DNA from: Fragum whitleyi
Lineage: Eukaryota; Mollusca; Bivalvia; Cardiida; Cardiidae
Reading direction: 5' to 3'
Assembly (NCBI GenBank): GCA_948146395.1
Contig: OX411549.1
Coordinates: 31,456,693-31,520,692 of the forward strand
DNA: 64,000 bases
In this document: in pieces, positions 11,640 to 24,780 of the stretch
Layout of the letters: each line of letters begins with the position of its first letter
Position numbering within the stretch: the stretch's first letter is position 1
Notes under the pieces: model-generated
What the model saw: the letters and a program-made list of their open reading frames with translations, nothing else
Database searches by the model: none
What the model was told of the DNA's origin: nothing
Program-made: the position numbers and the translations under genes

Positions 11640-13318
11640 AAAAACAAGAGGGCCGTTGGCCCTGGGTGCGCTCACCTGAGAAAAAAGCTTCATTACCTAG
11701 GTATGTCCATGCAACTACAGAAAAGGAGATTTTCACTTATTCCATCAGATAACATTGGAAATAATCCTCCTCCCCCCTCTGCTCCTCCCCTGGTCATTAT
11801 TTATCTAAGCTTTTTCATAAAAGGTCTGTGATCAGCTAAACTATGCCAGATATACAGGCTGAGTCTGAGACTTTTAAAGTTTTATTTATTGAGTTGATCA
11901 ATCCATGTCAAATATAAAGGCTGTAGGGATTCAAAATTCTCAACCAAGCACTCCCCCCTCCCCAAGATGCTCTGCACCTGGTCAATCTACAGTCATGATT
12001 TAAGCTAATTCAATTAATGTCCATATGCTGATCATCCATATCAATTTTCAAGTCTGTCGGATTCCTGGTTCATTAGAAGAAGTTTAAAGATTTCAAAAAT
12101 GATCCAAAGTACTACCCCCTTCCCAAGACACTCAGCACCTGGTGACCCAACAGTCATCATTTTAGCAATTTTTATTAAGGTCAATATATTGATCACCCAT
12201 GACGATTTTCAAGTCTGTAGGGTTTCTGATCCAGGAGAAGAATAAGGTAAAGATTACAAAATTGATCCAAAGTACTACCCCCTCCCCCCTAATGCTCCGC
12301 ATCTGGTGACCCTACATTCATGATTTTAACAATTTAATTTTAGATCCATATGCTTATCATCCATGCCAATATTGAAGTCTGTAGGGCTCCTGGTTCATTA
12401 GAAGATGAAGGTTAAAGTTACAAAACTTTCACAAAAGTACTCCCCCTGGTGCTCCGCACCTGGTGGCATTACAGTCATAATTGTACCTTTTTTTTATTAA
12501 GGTCTATGAGCTGATCCTCCATGCCAATTTTCAAGTCTGTAGGGCTTGTGGTTTAGAAGAAGAAGAAGGTTAAAGATTACACAATTTTCACAAAAGTACT
12601 ACCCTCTCCCCCCTAATGCTCTGCACCTGGTGAATCTACAGTCATGATTTTAGCTAATTCAATAAATGTCCATATGCTGATCATCCATGCCAATATTCAA
12701 ATCTGTCTGGCTCCTGGTTTAGAAGAAGAAGAAGGTTAAAGATTACAAAATTTTCACAAAAGTACTACCCCTTCCTCCCTGATGCTCCGTACCTGGTGGC
12801 CCAACAGATATGATTTTAGCTATTTTTATTAAGGTCTATGAGCTGATCCTCAATGCCAAATTTGAAGGATGTAGGGCTTCTTATTCAGAAGAAGAAGAAG
12901 GTTAAAGATTACAAAATTTACCCAAAGTACTACCCCCTCCCCCCTGATGCTCCGCACCTGGTAGCCCAACAGATATGATTTTAGCTATTTTTATTAAGGT
13001 CTATGAGCTGATCATCCATGCCAAATTTCAAGGCTGTAGAGCTGCTTGTTCAGAAGAAGAAGAATTTTAAAGATTTTCTTAAATTTTTAACTTTCGTTGC
13101 CATAGCAACCAGAGTTTTTCACTGATTTCAATTCTTTTAGCAATTCTTAAAGGGGATCACCTAAGGAACATTTCTGCCAAGTTTAGTTAAAATTGGCCAA
13201 GTAGTTTAGGAGGAGATGTCATTTAAAGAAATTGTTGGCGGACGACTGACGACGGACGGACGCCGGACAAAAGGTGATCACAATAGCTCACTTGAGCACG
13301 TTGTGCTCAGGTGAGCTA
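11640..13318. repeat. Long dispersed repeat with eight ~165-bp units and hairpin ends
   Basis: The left end is AGAGGGCCGTTGGCCCT (a hairpin) followed by GCGCTCACCTGAG. The right end is TCACAATAGCTCAC...GTGAGCTAA with a GAGCACGTTGTGCTC stem. Between them about eight degenerate units carry CTCCGCACCTGGTG (markers near 11777, 11966, 12131, 12293, 12447, 12614, 12781 and 12947; spacing about 154-189, mostly 162-167 bp). Each unit also holds an AAGTCTGTAGGGCT.CTGGTT phrase and a GAAGAAGAAGGTTAAAGATTAC phrase, with mismatches. It is non-coding and lies wholly in intron 1 of receptor gene 1, ending about 97 bp from the exon 1 donor. The plan of flank, ~160-bp tandem core and hairpin end recalls the pearl-type non-autonomous elements described from bivalves (inference). 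Confidence 0.75.
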
Positions 13319-13414
13319 ATAACTACGTTCTCAAAATTGATTTCGTTGAGTAATGAACCCTTTTCAGCCAATCAGAGTCTATGAATCTTGATGAACACAA
13401 CCAAAATCATTTAC

Positions 13415-13987
13415 CTTTGAAATCTGTACCAGCGGCAACCAGACGTTCGAAGACGGCACTGTCACAGTTTGATTAAGTCTTGCTTCTGCCAAAACATCAT
13501 CTTTCCATTCTAATTGAAAAAAGCCTGAAATCATGAACACCTGACTAACAGTATCTAACGATACAATAGTAAGCGGAACAAATTTTGTTAATATATGAAC
13601 TGTTTTTGCCTGGTCCAAACGTGGCCGTATGAGGTTATCATAGCCACTGAACAATTCTCTGTAAACATTTTTGATCTTTTCTATTTCAGAACCATTTATT
13701 ATTCCTGACATTTCAGTAATTGAAGATTCGCCAACATAAGCGAGCATAGCTTGATCTTCGGTGTATTGTACATCATCGTTTGTGGCAGCCGGTAGCATAG
13801 AGTTAACGTCATTTACAATTACAGAGCTTGTACCCGAAGACGGGTCTTTTGTTGCATAGTTTGCTACTTCGGTTTTGGTTTCGAAAATAAGAAAATTGTT
13901 CGAGAAATCTATCGTTGCATATGCTTTCCCTAGACTAATCAAGATACAGACGTGAAGTATAACAATACAGTATACAACGTGTGCCAT
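13415..13987 (-). CDS. nAChR-like Cys-loop receptor subunit, gene 1, exon 1
   Basis: First coding exon, residues 1-191. The ATG at 13987 is followed by a signal peptide (hydrophobic YCIVILHVCILISLG). Then comes a ~75-residue low-conservation extension not found in ordinary nicotinic subunits. The canonical ligand-binding domain starts near residue 105 (NVYRELFSGYDNLIRPRLD...TVHILTKFVPLTIVSLD, then ...FFQLEWKDD and VWLPLVQISK). The invariant Trp of the FFQLEW strand and the NVWLP motif match the family. The exon ends AAAG|GTAAAT in phase 0. With exons 2 and 3 the coding length is 573+98+691 = 1362 bp, exactly 454 codons including the stop. Related first exons lie at 31427-31942 and 34055-34633. 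Confidence 0.9.
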
Positions 13988-15100
13988 AATTCAAAAACAT
14001 ATATGTCTAATCACAGTTATAATGGTTTACGTTGAAACAAACGCTTTATATGCATTCGAATTCAGATCCACGAATAAGATAATATCACGCCGTATGTCCA
14101 ATGAAGTATGAAATCAAATTCGCCCGAAAATACTATTTCGTAATTATGCCCTTTCAAATATTTATATCCCATTTAGAATTATTTTATTTTTAGACAACAT
14201 GAAAGCCAACTAGAAAATACTCGAAGAAATTGAAAAACATAGGTATAAAACACGGAGCATTTGGTTTTAAACTATAGCCAATGGAGAGCGTGAGAGTAAA
14301 AAAAGGTGTTAGTTCCTTGACGATATTGCGGTACATTTTTCGCTTAAATCTGCTGTATGCAATTATTGTTCGAATATCATATTGTTAATCTATTGGTATA
14401 ATTTCAAAAAATAGGAAGTGCGCATTAGGAAGGTAAAAAAAATCTGTTTCATTCGTCAGAAAATTCAAACGCAGGCATTGAATCCGGCACTGATATGAAT
14501 TCAAAAGACAACAGAAATTAAAAAAATAATCAATTGGCATATTAATCATTGGAAAGTATAAAAATCTTTTGGTATCATTTTATGGTTTTTATGAAATAGA
14601 GCTTAAAGTAGCTCTCAATGTAGAAATGTTTACTTTCAACAACAACCCGGAATACTGTTACACAAGTATCAATGTTTTTACACAGCAGTGCACATTCGGG
14701 TCCCAATTGAGAAAAAAAAAGCCAGGTATTGGTTTTCTTTTGCATTTACTATTAGAGTATGACAGGATGAATTCAATTTTAAATTTGATTGCTAAAGGCG
14801 GAACGGATTAGCAAGAGATGTATTTTTCAGTAGAATACCCAATGAAGAAATAACAGCAAATTTCGAAACCCTCACTTAAACGGGTATAATAAACTTCATT
14901 AAGAAGCAAGTGATAATAACTTTAAAAAGAGGATAATGGTCGTCCTAGATCGATCACCTAAGTGTCTTTGACCCCTTGGACATTGCATCAATTAAATAAG
15001 CAGATGCCGCAAACAAGGAGATAATTTCTACATAAGATCAATACCTTGTAATGATTTCGGCAAAGAGTATCGTTGAATTGCTTCCTGCTTCTTTTTTTTA
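13988..15100. other. 5' flank of receptor gene 1
   Basis: Upstream DNA of gene 1 (which is transcribed to the left). No motif that I can defend as a promoter and no exon. An open frame at about 14569-14811 has no recognisable protein feature. Confidence 0.4.
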
Positions 15101-16186
15101 TAAAACGGGTATTCCTGAGCACAGCACTTATTTGAACATAAAGGCATGAAATGAACAAACTTGATAAAATTCAATTCAATGAAACTAATATGAAGCGTCC
15201 TTGCTTCCTGGCTTCTTAGAAAAAGTTTTTTTAAGATTTCTTCCTTTGTGTCTGTCTATGTAAAATAGGATGGGCCCAATATGAGCTTTTAAATGACAAA
15301 CGGAACATTGGTTAAGGTCCACTTTATAATATTACATACAACATATGAAATATGGCTGCCTTTTGGTTCTAGAGAAGAAAATTTCCTGAGATTTCCCAAT
15401 TTTTTCCTATGTAAAACGAGATGCTCCAGTGCTGAGCATAAATCTGACCCAAGGGGTATGATATGAACAAAATTGGTTAAGGTCCACTAGATTACCAAGT
15501 ATAAGGTCTCTTTGCCTTCTGGTTTCATAGAAGATAAGATAAGCTTTTCGCACTTTGATTCTATGTAAAAAAGGGATGCACCTGAGTAGAGCCCAAATAT
15601 GGCCGCAGAGTCTTTATATTAACAAACTTGTAAAGCTGTATGCCTTCTGATTTCAGAGAAGTTTTTTAAAAAAAGTTTTCGCTCTTTGATTATATGTAAA
15701 AAGGGACGCGCCCTGACTGAGCCTAAATATGACCTAAGGGTCTTAATATGAACAAACTTGGTAGAGGTTCACTAGATGATGCTACATGCCAAATATGAAA
15801 GCTGTCTGCCTAGATTTTCGCTTTTTGATGTCAAAAGGCATGCGCCCGGGCGGAGTCCAATTTTCTCCCAAAGGGCTTGTTTTGAACAAGCTTAGAAGAG
15901 TTCCACTAGATGAACCTTTATTCCAAATATGAATTATGGCTGCCTCCTGGTTTGAGAGAAGGAGATTGTTAAAGATTTTACTATTTCACCCTTTTTGTTG
16001 CAATGGCAACAAGTGTTAAGGGTGGATTTCAATTATTTGAACATCTTTGGTAGATATTTCTGCTGAGTTTCAACAAGATTGACTCACCGGTTTAGGATAA
16101 GATGTTTAAAGAAAAAGTGGCTGACAACGGACATTGGACGATCACAATAGCTGACCTTGAGCACTTCGCACTCAGGTGAGCCAAAA
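15101..16186. repeat. Dispersed repeat with ~150-165-bp units ending in GAGCTAA-type hairpin
   Basis: About six units marked by (G)CTGCCTTCTGGTTTCAGAG variants near 15215, 15358, 15515, 15640, 15800 and 15945. Each is linked to TTGATTCTATGTAAAAAGGG, GAGCCCAAATATG and TATGAACAAACTTGGT-like phrases. The right end is ATCACAATAGCTGACC...AGGTGAGCC, with a GAGCACTTCGCACTC stem, closely related to the ends at 5697 and 13318. It is non-coding. A GTTGCAATGGCAAC block near 16000 parallels GTTGCCATAGCAAC near 13095 in the 11.6-13.3 kb element. Confidence 0.7.
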
Positions 16187-17258
16187 AGCAATTGATGCTC
16201 CTTTTAGCCTCCAAAGCATCTTAAACTGAATTTCAGAGACTCAAATAAACAACATTAAAAGACCTCGGTTTGCCTTATGAAGGTTTGTAGAATCCTGAGA
16301 AGCAAAAAAATACCCGAAAAAAAAAACTTATTCAAGCTTCAACATGCCTTTAGTTTTTCGTTGACCCTTGTTTTATACAACGGTTTTCGGGAGATGTTGC
16401 TTGACAGTGGTGAAAAAATAGAGACACATAATGTTGTCAGAAAGGTTTTTCATTAAAAAAAACTATTGACATGCATGCCTCCTATTGTCAAGAAATAGAA
16501 CATAGTATAAGATTCTTAGGGCATGTTCAGAACAAAAGAACGTGGGAAAGGCAATATCAATGAACTTGTAATAAATGGATTTGATAGGCTTGTTAATTTG
16601 CTTTCTTCATTGAAAGATGCTGGGAGTCATCACACGAATGTGCAGATAGAAACACAGCAGGTTTTTTCAAGTTTAAAAATGAAACTGAAGACAGACAATA
16701 AGCTGATTATTAAAACAAGATCACCGCCCACGGGTGCAACGAACGGCTGCAGGTACTGGATGGTGCAAAAAATTATGTCGAAAACCCTTACAAAAATGCT
16801 CCAAGAGTTATCCCCTTGATAGTCTGGATAGCTCTTGTGATTAAGATCACACAAGTCAAGTTTCAAAAATATATCTCAAATCACAACAGAGATATGCCCA
16901 CGGTTAAAGTTTGTCACGCCAACGTGATCAAAATACCTCGAGTTTTCTCCGAAAGCAGCTGAGCTTAAAAATCGTCATGTGTGTGGGACACGTTGATCAT
17001 TGAGGGATCTAACAAACAAAAACCTCAAACTTCCTTTTGACCATTCACAAACTCTAACTTTTGACCGATGCCAATATGAAAAAATGTTTGCAGGAGAAGC
17101 TGATTATTTAACACTGATGTAAAGGAAAGGCCCAATTCACTACTCAAGCCTCTATTGTACAGATTAACAATTGAAAGTGACACACCATCAGTAAAGACAG
17201 ATATGGACTTACATTACTTGACTTACTACAAAACATCATCGCGAAATCTAAGACGACT
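16187..17258. other. Intergenic DNA, no supported gene
   Basis: An open frame at 16523-16819 (98 aa) has no signal, domain or splice context that I recognise. No structured repeat is obvious. Confidence 0.35.
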
Positions 17259-17505
17259 GCATCGGTTGCCTAGTGGTAAATGCACTCGACCTGTGACCTG
17301 AAGGTCTGTGGTTCAAACCCCACTGTCGCCGAATAGTGTTTTTGGGCAAAACACTTAATAGCAAGCCCCAGTTCACCCAGCTGTAAAATTGGGTAGCAGT
17401 GGGGTTAACCCACTGCCTCTTTCTCAGTGACGTGAAAACATCAGGATTAAGTGTTCGAGAGCGATTTGATAAGCTTAAGCTTTCGTCGTAATCGAACTAA
17501 AATAA
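17259..17505 (+). mobile_element. tRNA-derived SINE
   Basis: The left part carries a pol III A-box-like GGTTGCCTAGTGGTAAATGC and a B-box-like GGTTCAAACCCC at about 45-bp spacing, as in a tRNA-derived promoter. The downstream body is TTTTTGGGCAAAACACTT, then AGTTCACCCAGCTGTAAAAT and GGGTTAACCCACTGCC, a central-domain type that I associate with widespread invertebrate SINEs (from general knowledge). The tail is AT-rich (AACTAAAATAAATTAG). The 5' part does not fold into an intact tRNA, so it is not a tRNA gene. Confidence 0.7.
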
Positions 17506-20500
17506 ATTAGTATAAACTAAATCTAAGACTAGTTTTTATACCATGAAATTTTTACCATTTAATAGCCATTCTCTGTAAGCATTTACACTTTTACATAGTG
17601 AGTGTGGCACGCCATGTCTCGGATTTACTTGAAACTTGTTTGATTATCAGACCTTATTGCCCTTATGAGTAAATAATCGTTTTTTTGTCAATTTGTTTTT
17701 AGGTTGCCATGGAAACAAATCTAAAAGTTTTTTGATAAAAAATGGCAAATATAAGCATGAAAATAGGCATTTTTCGAGCATTGCTATCTTGCTTATTTAA
17801 AGGTTTACAAAAAAAATCTTTCTATTATAAATTGTTTTATCCTTACTCAATCATTTGCACTTTTTAAATTTATTTCAATTATTTGTTATATTCAATGCTT
17901 AACCACATTTAGGTGGGTGGGGTAAGACATTTTTTGAAAATGTCATATTTTGACAATTTCTTGAAGCATTTTTGAAAAAATGCAGCTAGTTTGAAATTAT
18001 GTGTTCCTACTAAAGAATAAATCAACCATCCCTCTATCATAAAAAAGAAAAAAAATATTGGGCCTTTGTCTGTAAAGGTGGTTACTATGGTAACCAAACA
18101 GGCACCGTCAAGTAAATAATTTAGTATTTTTCTATGTATTTTCTTCTTAAAAACACATTATTTGCTCAATATAACTGTAATTTTTGATATTCATGTTTGG
18201 TAGGTATATAGATGTCATCAATGATAGTCAGCCAGAAGTCTTTCACTTAAGGTCAAGGTCATTTGTTAACCATTTTTGCACAATTTTTTGAAAAGAGATA
18301 AAAAACCAGTCAAGATAAACTTTTTTCACCTGTCAAAGAGGAAGATAGGCATCAGAGAAACAGATAATTGTCATATTTTTGTGACAAGATAACTAATATA
18401 GTGTTTTGGATTCTTATTAATTTGTAATTCCCACTACCTAGATGTATGTTCAAGTGTTGAGTTAGAAAATAATCCCATCCGATGGATATCCCCTGCATGT
18501 GTAACCACATAAATATTCTTATTTATCATTACACTTTGGTCCACCTTATACTTAGAACATGGTTTGAGCCTTGTAAATGTCTTGAATTAACACAGTGAGC
18601 TTTTTTATGCTGCATGTGGTTGACAATTTTTTTATGGTACCCAATTCTTTCCTTATTTAATTTTGAATGTATGTAAAACAACAAAATCAAGGAATGTCCC
18701 TTTTCTTGTAGTTTCAGCTTAAAATAGCTAATTTTTTTTAAAAATTTATATCAATAATAAGTTTAAATTTTTAAATTAGCTAAATTGTTAACAGAATGAA
18801 TTAATAATTGCGAAATATTGACTGCACATTTGTTATGTCTATCCGCCATTTTGGATTGTTGCTATGGGATCAAAGGGAAGTAACTCTAAAATAGACTACA
18901 AGACTAAATTTAAGAAATTACACCATTTTTTCAAATTATAATTCTAAAATTATACCACATGAAAATAATATATTCTGATTATTAAAGGAATATTTATTAA
19001 TTTATCTTTCAATTAATATGGACATGTACTGTAAAATCTTTTGCATTGAATTATTGTAACCTCCTGAAACAGGGATAGTTCATGTATATTATTGCCATTT
19101 TTAAGAGTATGCAATTTTCAATCGAGAATTGTGAAAAATTTAGGGTATGTACCCCATGGGATTTTTAATGTTTTGATAACTAGAACACCTAATCTATTTG
19201 CTTTAAACAATTTTTTTCCCCATATACGCTGCAAACATCTGAAATTTGGATCTGAAATTTGGCATTTTTGCAAAATTCTGACTTTCAATGGCCTGTTTCT
19301 ATGGCAACATAGCACCCATTTCCGAATTAGTGATATATTTTGTAATGATCTTATATGGGGTTCAACTTGTGCAAGTGTGAACAAAATCTGTTCTTATGCG
19401 TGCCAAAAAAGTGTAAGTGCTTACAGAGAATGGCTATTAAATACGGACTTAAACAGGCATGTACCTGCCTACATTTTCAAATAAGATCCCAATCTTAGTG
19501 TAAAGATATTGATATTTCTCTGCTCAATAAAATCCATACATATCTGATTTGCGCATTGTTCTCCCACGAAAGATCGTGCTTTGTCTTGGATTATCTTCCG
19601 ATTTCGAAATTAAATTTTGTTTATAGTTTGCTAGAAAATCCATTATAATGAAATAATGATATAATAAAAACTCTTGATACGGTTTTTTAAAGGCTTCTTT
19701 CATGTTACCTGAAAACAATATGCTGAAGAAACTCAAGGATCAAACCTAAAAAAAGACAAGTAAAAATTCAGTTTCCAATTCTAACCCGTCAATTGGTCAG
19801 AATAATTGCCTTGATAAAATCTCAGACATAATCGAAGTTTTGTCATCTGGAGTCAAAAACATGGGTGAGGGGTCGAACCTCACAAACAATCTTGTTGATA
19901 CACTCGAGACTTCATTTAAAAAATTCTGATTCTAAAATTCACTGACTTTTCCCTGGCTTTTGCCTTATTTCTAAATTTCCCTGACTAATTTCAAAATTCC
20001 ATAATTTTTTTTCCATTTCTCCCTGACTTTTACCTGACCGTGGGAATCCTGTATGCTGGATAGCAGCTGGGGCCTAGGAATGGATGTAATGGTAGTACTG
20101 GTGCTAGATATACCAGAAATCCATTGTTAGGTGCTCCGGCCGTCGCGATATCACTGAAAAAATATTGAAACCGGTGGTAAACCCTATGAAAAAGAACAAA
20201 AAAATAACAAGTTTTAGTGAGAAAAATTGGATATTATTTTAGTCTGTATCATTTAAGTCTGCATTACGTTCAAACTGCCCTACCGAACTTTTCTTTTCTT
20301 ACAGGCATGACAACTACGTGATAGCTTACATCATCGGACACATTTTCACCTGCCTATTTTTATTATGCAAGTCTAATTTTTCCTAGCTCTTTCTGATAAA
20401 CAATCAAAACATCCATAAAATCTTATCTATCTAGAATCTCGTACCAGTCTTTGCTAGATTTGGTAACATTGTCACAAATCCAAATCAAAATGTCGAATAT

Positions 20501-20690
20501 CCTAAAGCCTCTCAAAATAAAATCGGTTTTATCCCCTTCAATTTCCGTTTAATTTTAAGCATCAGAAACACCCGATTAGGTCTCTTTAAGATTAGCATTA
20601 TTCTGTCGCTATTTTGATTGGATTATCAAGGTATATACGATTATTTTAGATATTCATATTTCTCTAGCGTATTGTCCCAGGGATAATAAA
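17506..20690. other. AT-rich intergenic DNA
   Basis: Contains several short palindromic GTTNCCATGGNAAC-like blocks (near 17702, 18085 and 19295) and a GGGAAGTAACTCT motif near 18877, all of which look repeat-derived. Around 20090-20165 a fragment with GGCCGTCGCGATATCACTG resembles 9390-9420 and may be a SINE end. The longest open frame (19092-19484) overlaps an antisense frame and shows no family motif. No gene is called. Confidence 0.35.
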
Positions 20691-20844
20691 TGGAGCTCAA
20701 CGTAATGCTTTACGCCTGGGCACGTTGACTGTTTAGGGTTCCTTTTAACTTTAGAGAGTAAAATATGATGGAGCTCAACGTAATGCTTTACGCCTGGGCA
20801 CGTTGACTGTTTAGGGTTCCTTTTAATATTAGAGAGTAAAATAT
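20691..20844. repeat. Two-copy 77-bp tandem duplication
   Basis: ATGGAGCTCAACGTAATGCT... occurs at 20691-20767 and again at 20768-20844, nearly identical (ACTTT versus ATATT near the 3' end). Both copies contain GCCTGGGCACGTTGACTG. No coding or structural role can be seen. Confidence 0.85.
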
Positions 20845-23329
20845 GAGCTATGTTTTGAAATGCTAAAATCACAATTTCTCTTTTTATGGAGACTCCTAAG
20901 TAGTTATACAACGCTTTTATTTATACTATGCAAAAAACGTCAACTCGCTTCTAAGCTTTATATCCTATTTGTTGCGACTTGTCATTAACACTCCACTGGT
21001 GAATCTTGCAAGAAGTAGAATCAAGGTGGATTATTCTAAGTTGTAAGAACTTATTTCCCAATCGATGTAACATAAAAAGGTTTAAACCAATTTAAATTAA
21101 TAAAGTTTAATATTTTGATCTGTGGTATTTCATTTAAACATGCCAAATGCGTTTGAACAATTAAAGTGATATATAGATACTTTGGTTATTCAATTTTTGA
21201 CACTCGTAGGTATCCCTAAACCAATTAAATTGAATCAGAGCGAAATTAAATGCATTAGCTTTTAGAGATTCACTGTTCAGATTTTTCTATAGATACAATG
21301 AGTGAAGTCGAGAAAAGCATCTAGTAATGAAATCGCTATTCGTGTTTGAATCGATATAATAATTGATTTACGGTAATCAAAATACCGTTTTGTCTTGCTT
21401 AAACGGGATATCTTTGTAGTGCGAAATTGCAGACAGTACAAGCTAAATGGGTTCAAGAATTGTTCTACCTTCGAATATAACAATAATCGAATTGCGAATC
21501 CGGGTGACCTTTTCTAGATTCATATCTTTTCAAATATTTATTTTTCAGAGCAACCAGATGGTCCTTATTCGCATGACGTGTCAAGTTTAGTTTCGTCTGG
21601 CAAAAAGGGCTCACTTGGTAAACTTATATATACTTATCACAAAAAGAAACGCCGAAAAAAAGTGTTCGTATGGTTCTTTAACCGTTCATTATTTAATTTC
21701 AGTTTTCTTTTTTGATAGCTCTCCAAAACTTTATTCATTGTAGCTTTCTTCAGGCACCCAATGGACTTTTTGTTTCCTGCTGTAGAGACGTTCCGTAGAA
21801 AGCAAGCCTGTCTCGAAAGCTCACCGGCGACATGCACGCATATTTTCTTTGAATATATATATATATGTGTCTTTCAAGACATTTATACAAAACGCAATCA
21901 ACGTGTCCAACATCTAGAGAAGTTCGCTGACGTCAAATATTACGTTAGAACGCAAGGTTCACAAATTTTAAATGAAAAGTCTAATTATCTTCAAAACTCG
22001 TGTTACTAGTAAAATACTCAAACCATAATTTCCAAATTGTATCCTCTTCCTTTACGGAATCGAATGCAAAATCCACCCACTCTCAAACCTTGGATATGAG
22101 TATGTTATAGTTGTAATTTTTCATCTATATCTTTTTTGCATATTTGCAATCGAGCTCAATCTCCACATTAGAAATCTAATTTTCCATTAATGAACTATCA
22201 TCATACTATCATGTTTTGCGCGGATTCATCAATATGCGTACCTGTGAACTGTTTGGAGTGAATGTATTGTCCAATACAAATTATATTTCTAGGGAAGATG
22301 TTGAAACAAATACGACACACTGCAGAATACCCTCTGTAATCCAAAAGGCATTCTTTAATCGTGCTTGTCATATACGCCATTAAAGCGACACTCATGAAGG
22401 TCAATTGTCGATAAGTTAAATTGATTGTGTTTTGTCAGGGTGGAAAAACAGAACTTATCAATTCTTTGATCCAAACACAGTTTTCAACAGACAACAGACG
22501 GGTCCTTAAGAGGATAAGGCTAATCGGAGGGACGAAAGTCCCTCTTTAAGTTTGTAAAAAGGGAAATGAATGTCCTCACGAAAATGTCCAAGAATATACT
22601 TCAGAACAAAATTTCTCAAGAAGCGATCCCCGACGACGGCACTCACCCTCTACTTGCTTGATTAATGAATGTAGACCTTTGTGAGATAGCAGCTGCACAC
22701 CGTACAACTGGTTGCGGCGACGACAGGTGAGAGTCAACTACGACAGCATCGGAGAATTATGGCGAGGAGACGGTAGGTCAAATAAATGTATTCATGTAAA
22801 TAAACGAACGAAGCTCTGGTATTTATAAGCAGATAAATTCGTGTAAGTGCTCAGCGCCTCTATAGAGTAAATCTTTACTCCAATCCCTCCCAAATAAGGC
22901 CACTATCATTGATTATTTCGGAGGTTTCCCATGAAAAGTTACGAATTAGACTTTATGCTCTCATTTTTCGCCTATCTCTCAATAAATGCTAGTTTAACTT
23001 ATACACAGCTGAAGTCTAATCATCCGCCGATATTTCTTCAAAATTTGAAGCCATAATTAAAAAAATGAACACACAGCAGGTCCCCAAAGACATGTAGTAA
23101 AACATTTTGCCTCTGTAGACAGTTGGAATTTCATGGGGTTGATGTAGACGACAGAACTGAATTATTTGTGATGCCGATGTCGACAGACCTATTTTTAGAT
23201 TCTCGCATAAAAATTTTTATTTTTGGGGTCGTTCTTTTACAGATAGCGAGATGTGTTAATTGTTCAAAGTAGGGTTGTTGGGGTCTCATCTGTACACTTT
23301 TGTGCATTCTTCAGAAACATCCAAATTAT
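20845..23329. other. Intergenic DNA, no supported gene
   Basis: At 22527-22544 there is a perfect GAAA-loop hairpin (GAGGGACGAAAGTCCCTC), probably the head of a decayed dispersed repeat like those at 2350 and 55782. Near 22630-22745 the DNA is less AT-rich but no exon could be built. Nothing else is recognised. Confidence 0.35.
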
Positions 23330-23700
23330 GCTTTACACTTAGTTACATGGTGAAATTGACATTCATTTCAATCATAACCAGTCCAAATCACTCACTCAGC
23401 GCTCCATTCATTCCAAACACTCACTCAAATCGATCAAAAACGCTCCAAAATGCCTAAAAAAGATACAATCAATAACAACATTTAAAATAAATAGAAATTG
23501 AAAAAAGATCGTAAGATAGTAAAACTGTAAGCATCTGATTGGTTCTTGAAGAAATAGAAAGCTACTAATAGAACTTGTATGCATATTACATTATAGAGAG
23601 GTAATAAACATCGCTAATTTTGTTCATCCTGAACAAAATGTGCAATATTGGATTACCTCCTATTGAATTCTCTCATAACTCGCTCTTCTAATTCACTCAC
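23330..23700 (+). repeat. Dispersed repeat (CACTCA/CATTCAAA family), copy 1
   Basis: Shares GTGAAATTGACATTCA, CAGCGCTCCATTCATTCC, TCAAAAACGCTCCAAAAT and CATCTGATTGGTTCTTGAAG with related stretches near 29500-29860, 33165-33340, 34990-35215, 44985-45165, and in reverse near 36120-36345. The family is rich in CATTC and has no coding capacity. The boundaries are approximate. Confidence 0.55.
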
Positions 23701-24512
23701 GATAATTTAACGATTTTTGGTGAACGAACGTCGTTCACCAGTGTTATATACCATGTCAGGAAAATCCTGTTGGATGTTAATACATTTGAAATAAAGTAGC
23801 GCCTCTTAAAATTCAATTTAGAATCTTTCAACATTTTTCTCCGCAAAATCACTTTTTATTTCTTTAATGGCGTGTTTCTAGTTTTCTTTATCAAGTGAAG
23901 ATAATGAAAATTCGCCTTGAAAAACACAATATGATCTTGCAATGTTTATCAAGGGAATTTTTGATCGGCGTAAGCTTGTCGAGAGTTTAAAGCAAAAACA
24001 AAGTTTGTGTCTAAACACCGAAGAGACAGATACTATGTTTATTGACCCAAGCCTTCGCTGGTGCAACTTGTAGTAATTAGCCGGAAATACGTGTTTATCT
24101 AGGTCGTGTCCTCTTGAACTTACATTCGGCAATACTCGGGCGATCTCCGACGGCTCCGAGTTAAATGTAGGTTACAGGAATCGGCCGAGTTGAGACGAAT
24201 GACACATCAAGACACCTTGTGTCATTAGAACGCGGTTTTACATAACTTTTCAACTGGCGACAGTCAGTCTCGAGACGGGTTTTAAGAATGATTCGACATG
24301 TATTTTACATGTACAACCTTTCTTGTATCTTTTATTTAAATAGGGGTGAACGTCGCTCTTAAGATTTTTCTGTAAAATTGCGTTGGCTGAAGTAGGGCTT
24401 ATTCCCAGCGAAAACGTTTCGTATTCGTCTATCTCAGAAGCTAATTTTGCCGAATACCAAATGCGACAGGCAGGGGAGATATTTCATTGGGGCCATTCTA
24501 CTTTGCATTTTT
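23701..24512. other. Intergenic DNA, no supported gene
   Basis: No recognisable exon or repeat. A minus-strand open frame at 23878-24132 has no family motif. Confidence 0.35.
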
Positions 24513-24780
24513 ATGCCCCCGTATCGAGAGATCGGGGGCATATTGTTTTACTCATGTCCGTCTCTCTGTCTGTCTGTCTATCCGTCTGTCCGTCCGTCTG
24601 TCCGTCCGTCTGTCCGAAAACTTAACCCGAAAACTTAACCTTTCCCTTTTCTCCAAAAGTATTTGACATACAAAGCTGTACACCAAAGTCAAAGTCATGT
24701 GACAAGGTCAAAGTCATGTGACAAGGTCAAGGTCATCTGTCAAGGTCAAACTTTAAAAAAAAATGCTGTTCCGGGGGCAT
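24513..24780 (+). mobile_element. ATGCCCCCG MITE with (TCCG/TCTG)n head
   Basis: The left end is ATGCCCCCGTATCGAGAGAT followed by CGGGGGCAT, itself a hairpin. The right end is CCGGGGGCAT at 24780, so ATGCCCCCG/CGGGGGCAT forms the terminal inverted repeat. A CTGTCTGTCTATCCGTCTGT-type microsatellite (about 24560-24612) and CCGAAAACTTAACC follow the head, and AAGGTCA repeats fill the right half. Elements of this plan are common in mollusc genomes (general knowledge). The short open frames here are microsatellite translations. Confidence 0.8.

Noticed and set aside
16523..16819. 98-aa open frame
   Set aside because: No signal, domain, splice support or homologue that I recognise, and an antisense frame of similar length overlaps it.
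19092..19484. 130-aa open frame
   Set aside because: Long by chance; composition and lack of motifs give no support, and the opposite strand is open over the same span.
24383..24638. Open frames rich in Ser-Val-Cys/Pro
   Set aside because: Translations of the CTGT/CCGT microsatellite in the ATGCCCCCG MITE.
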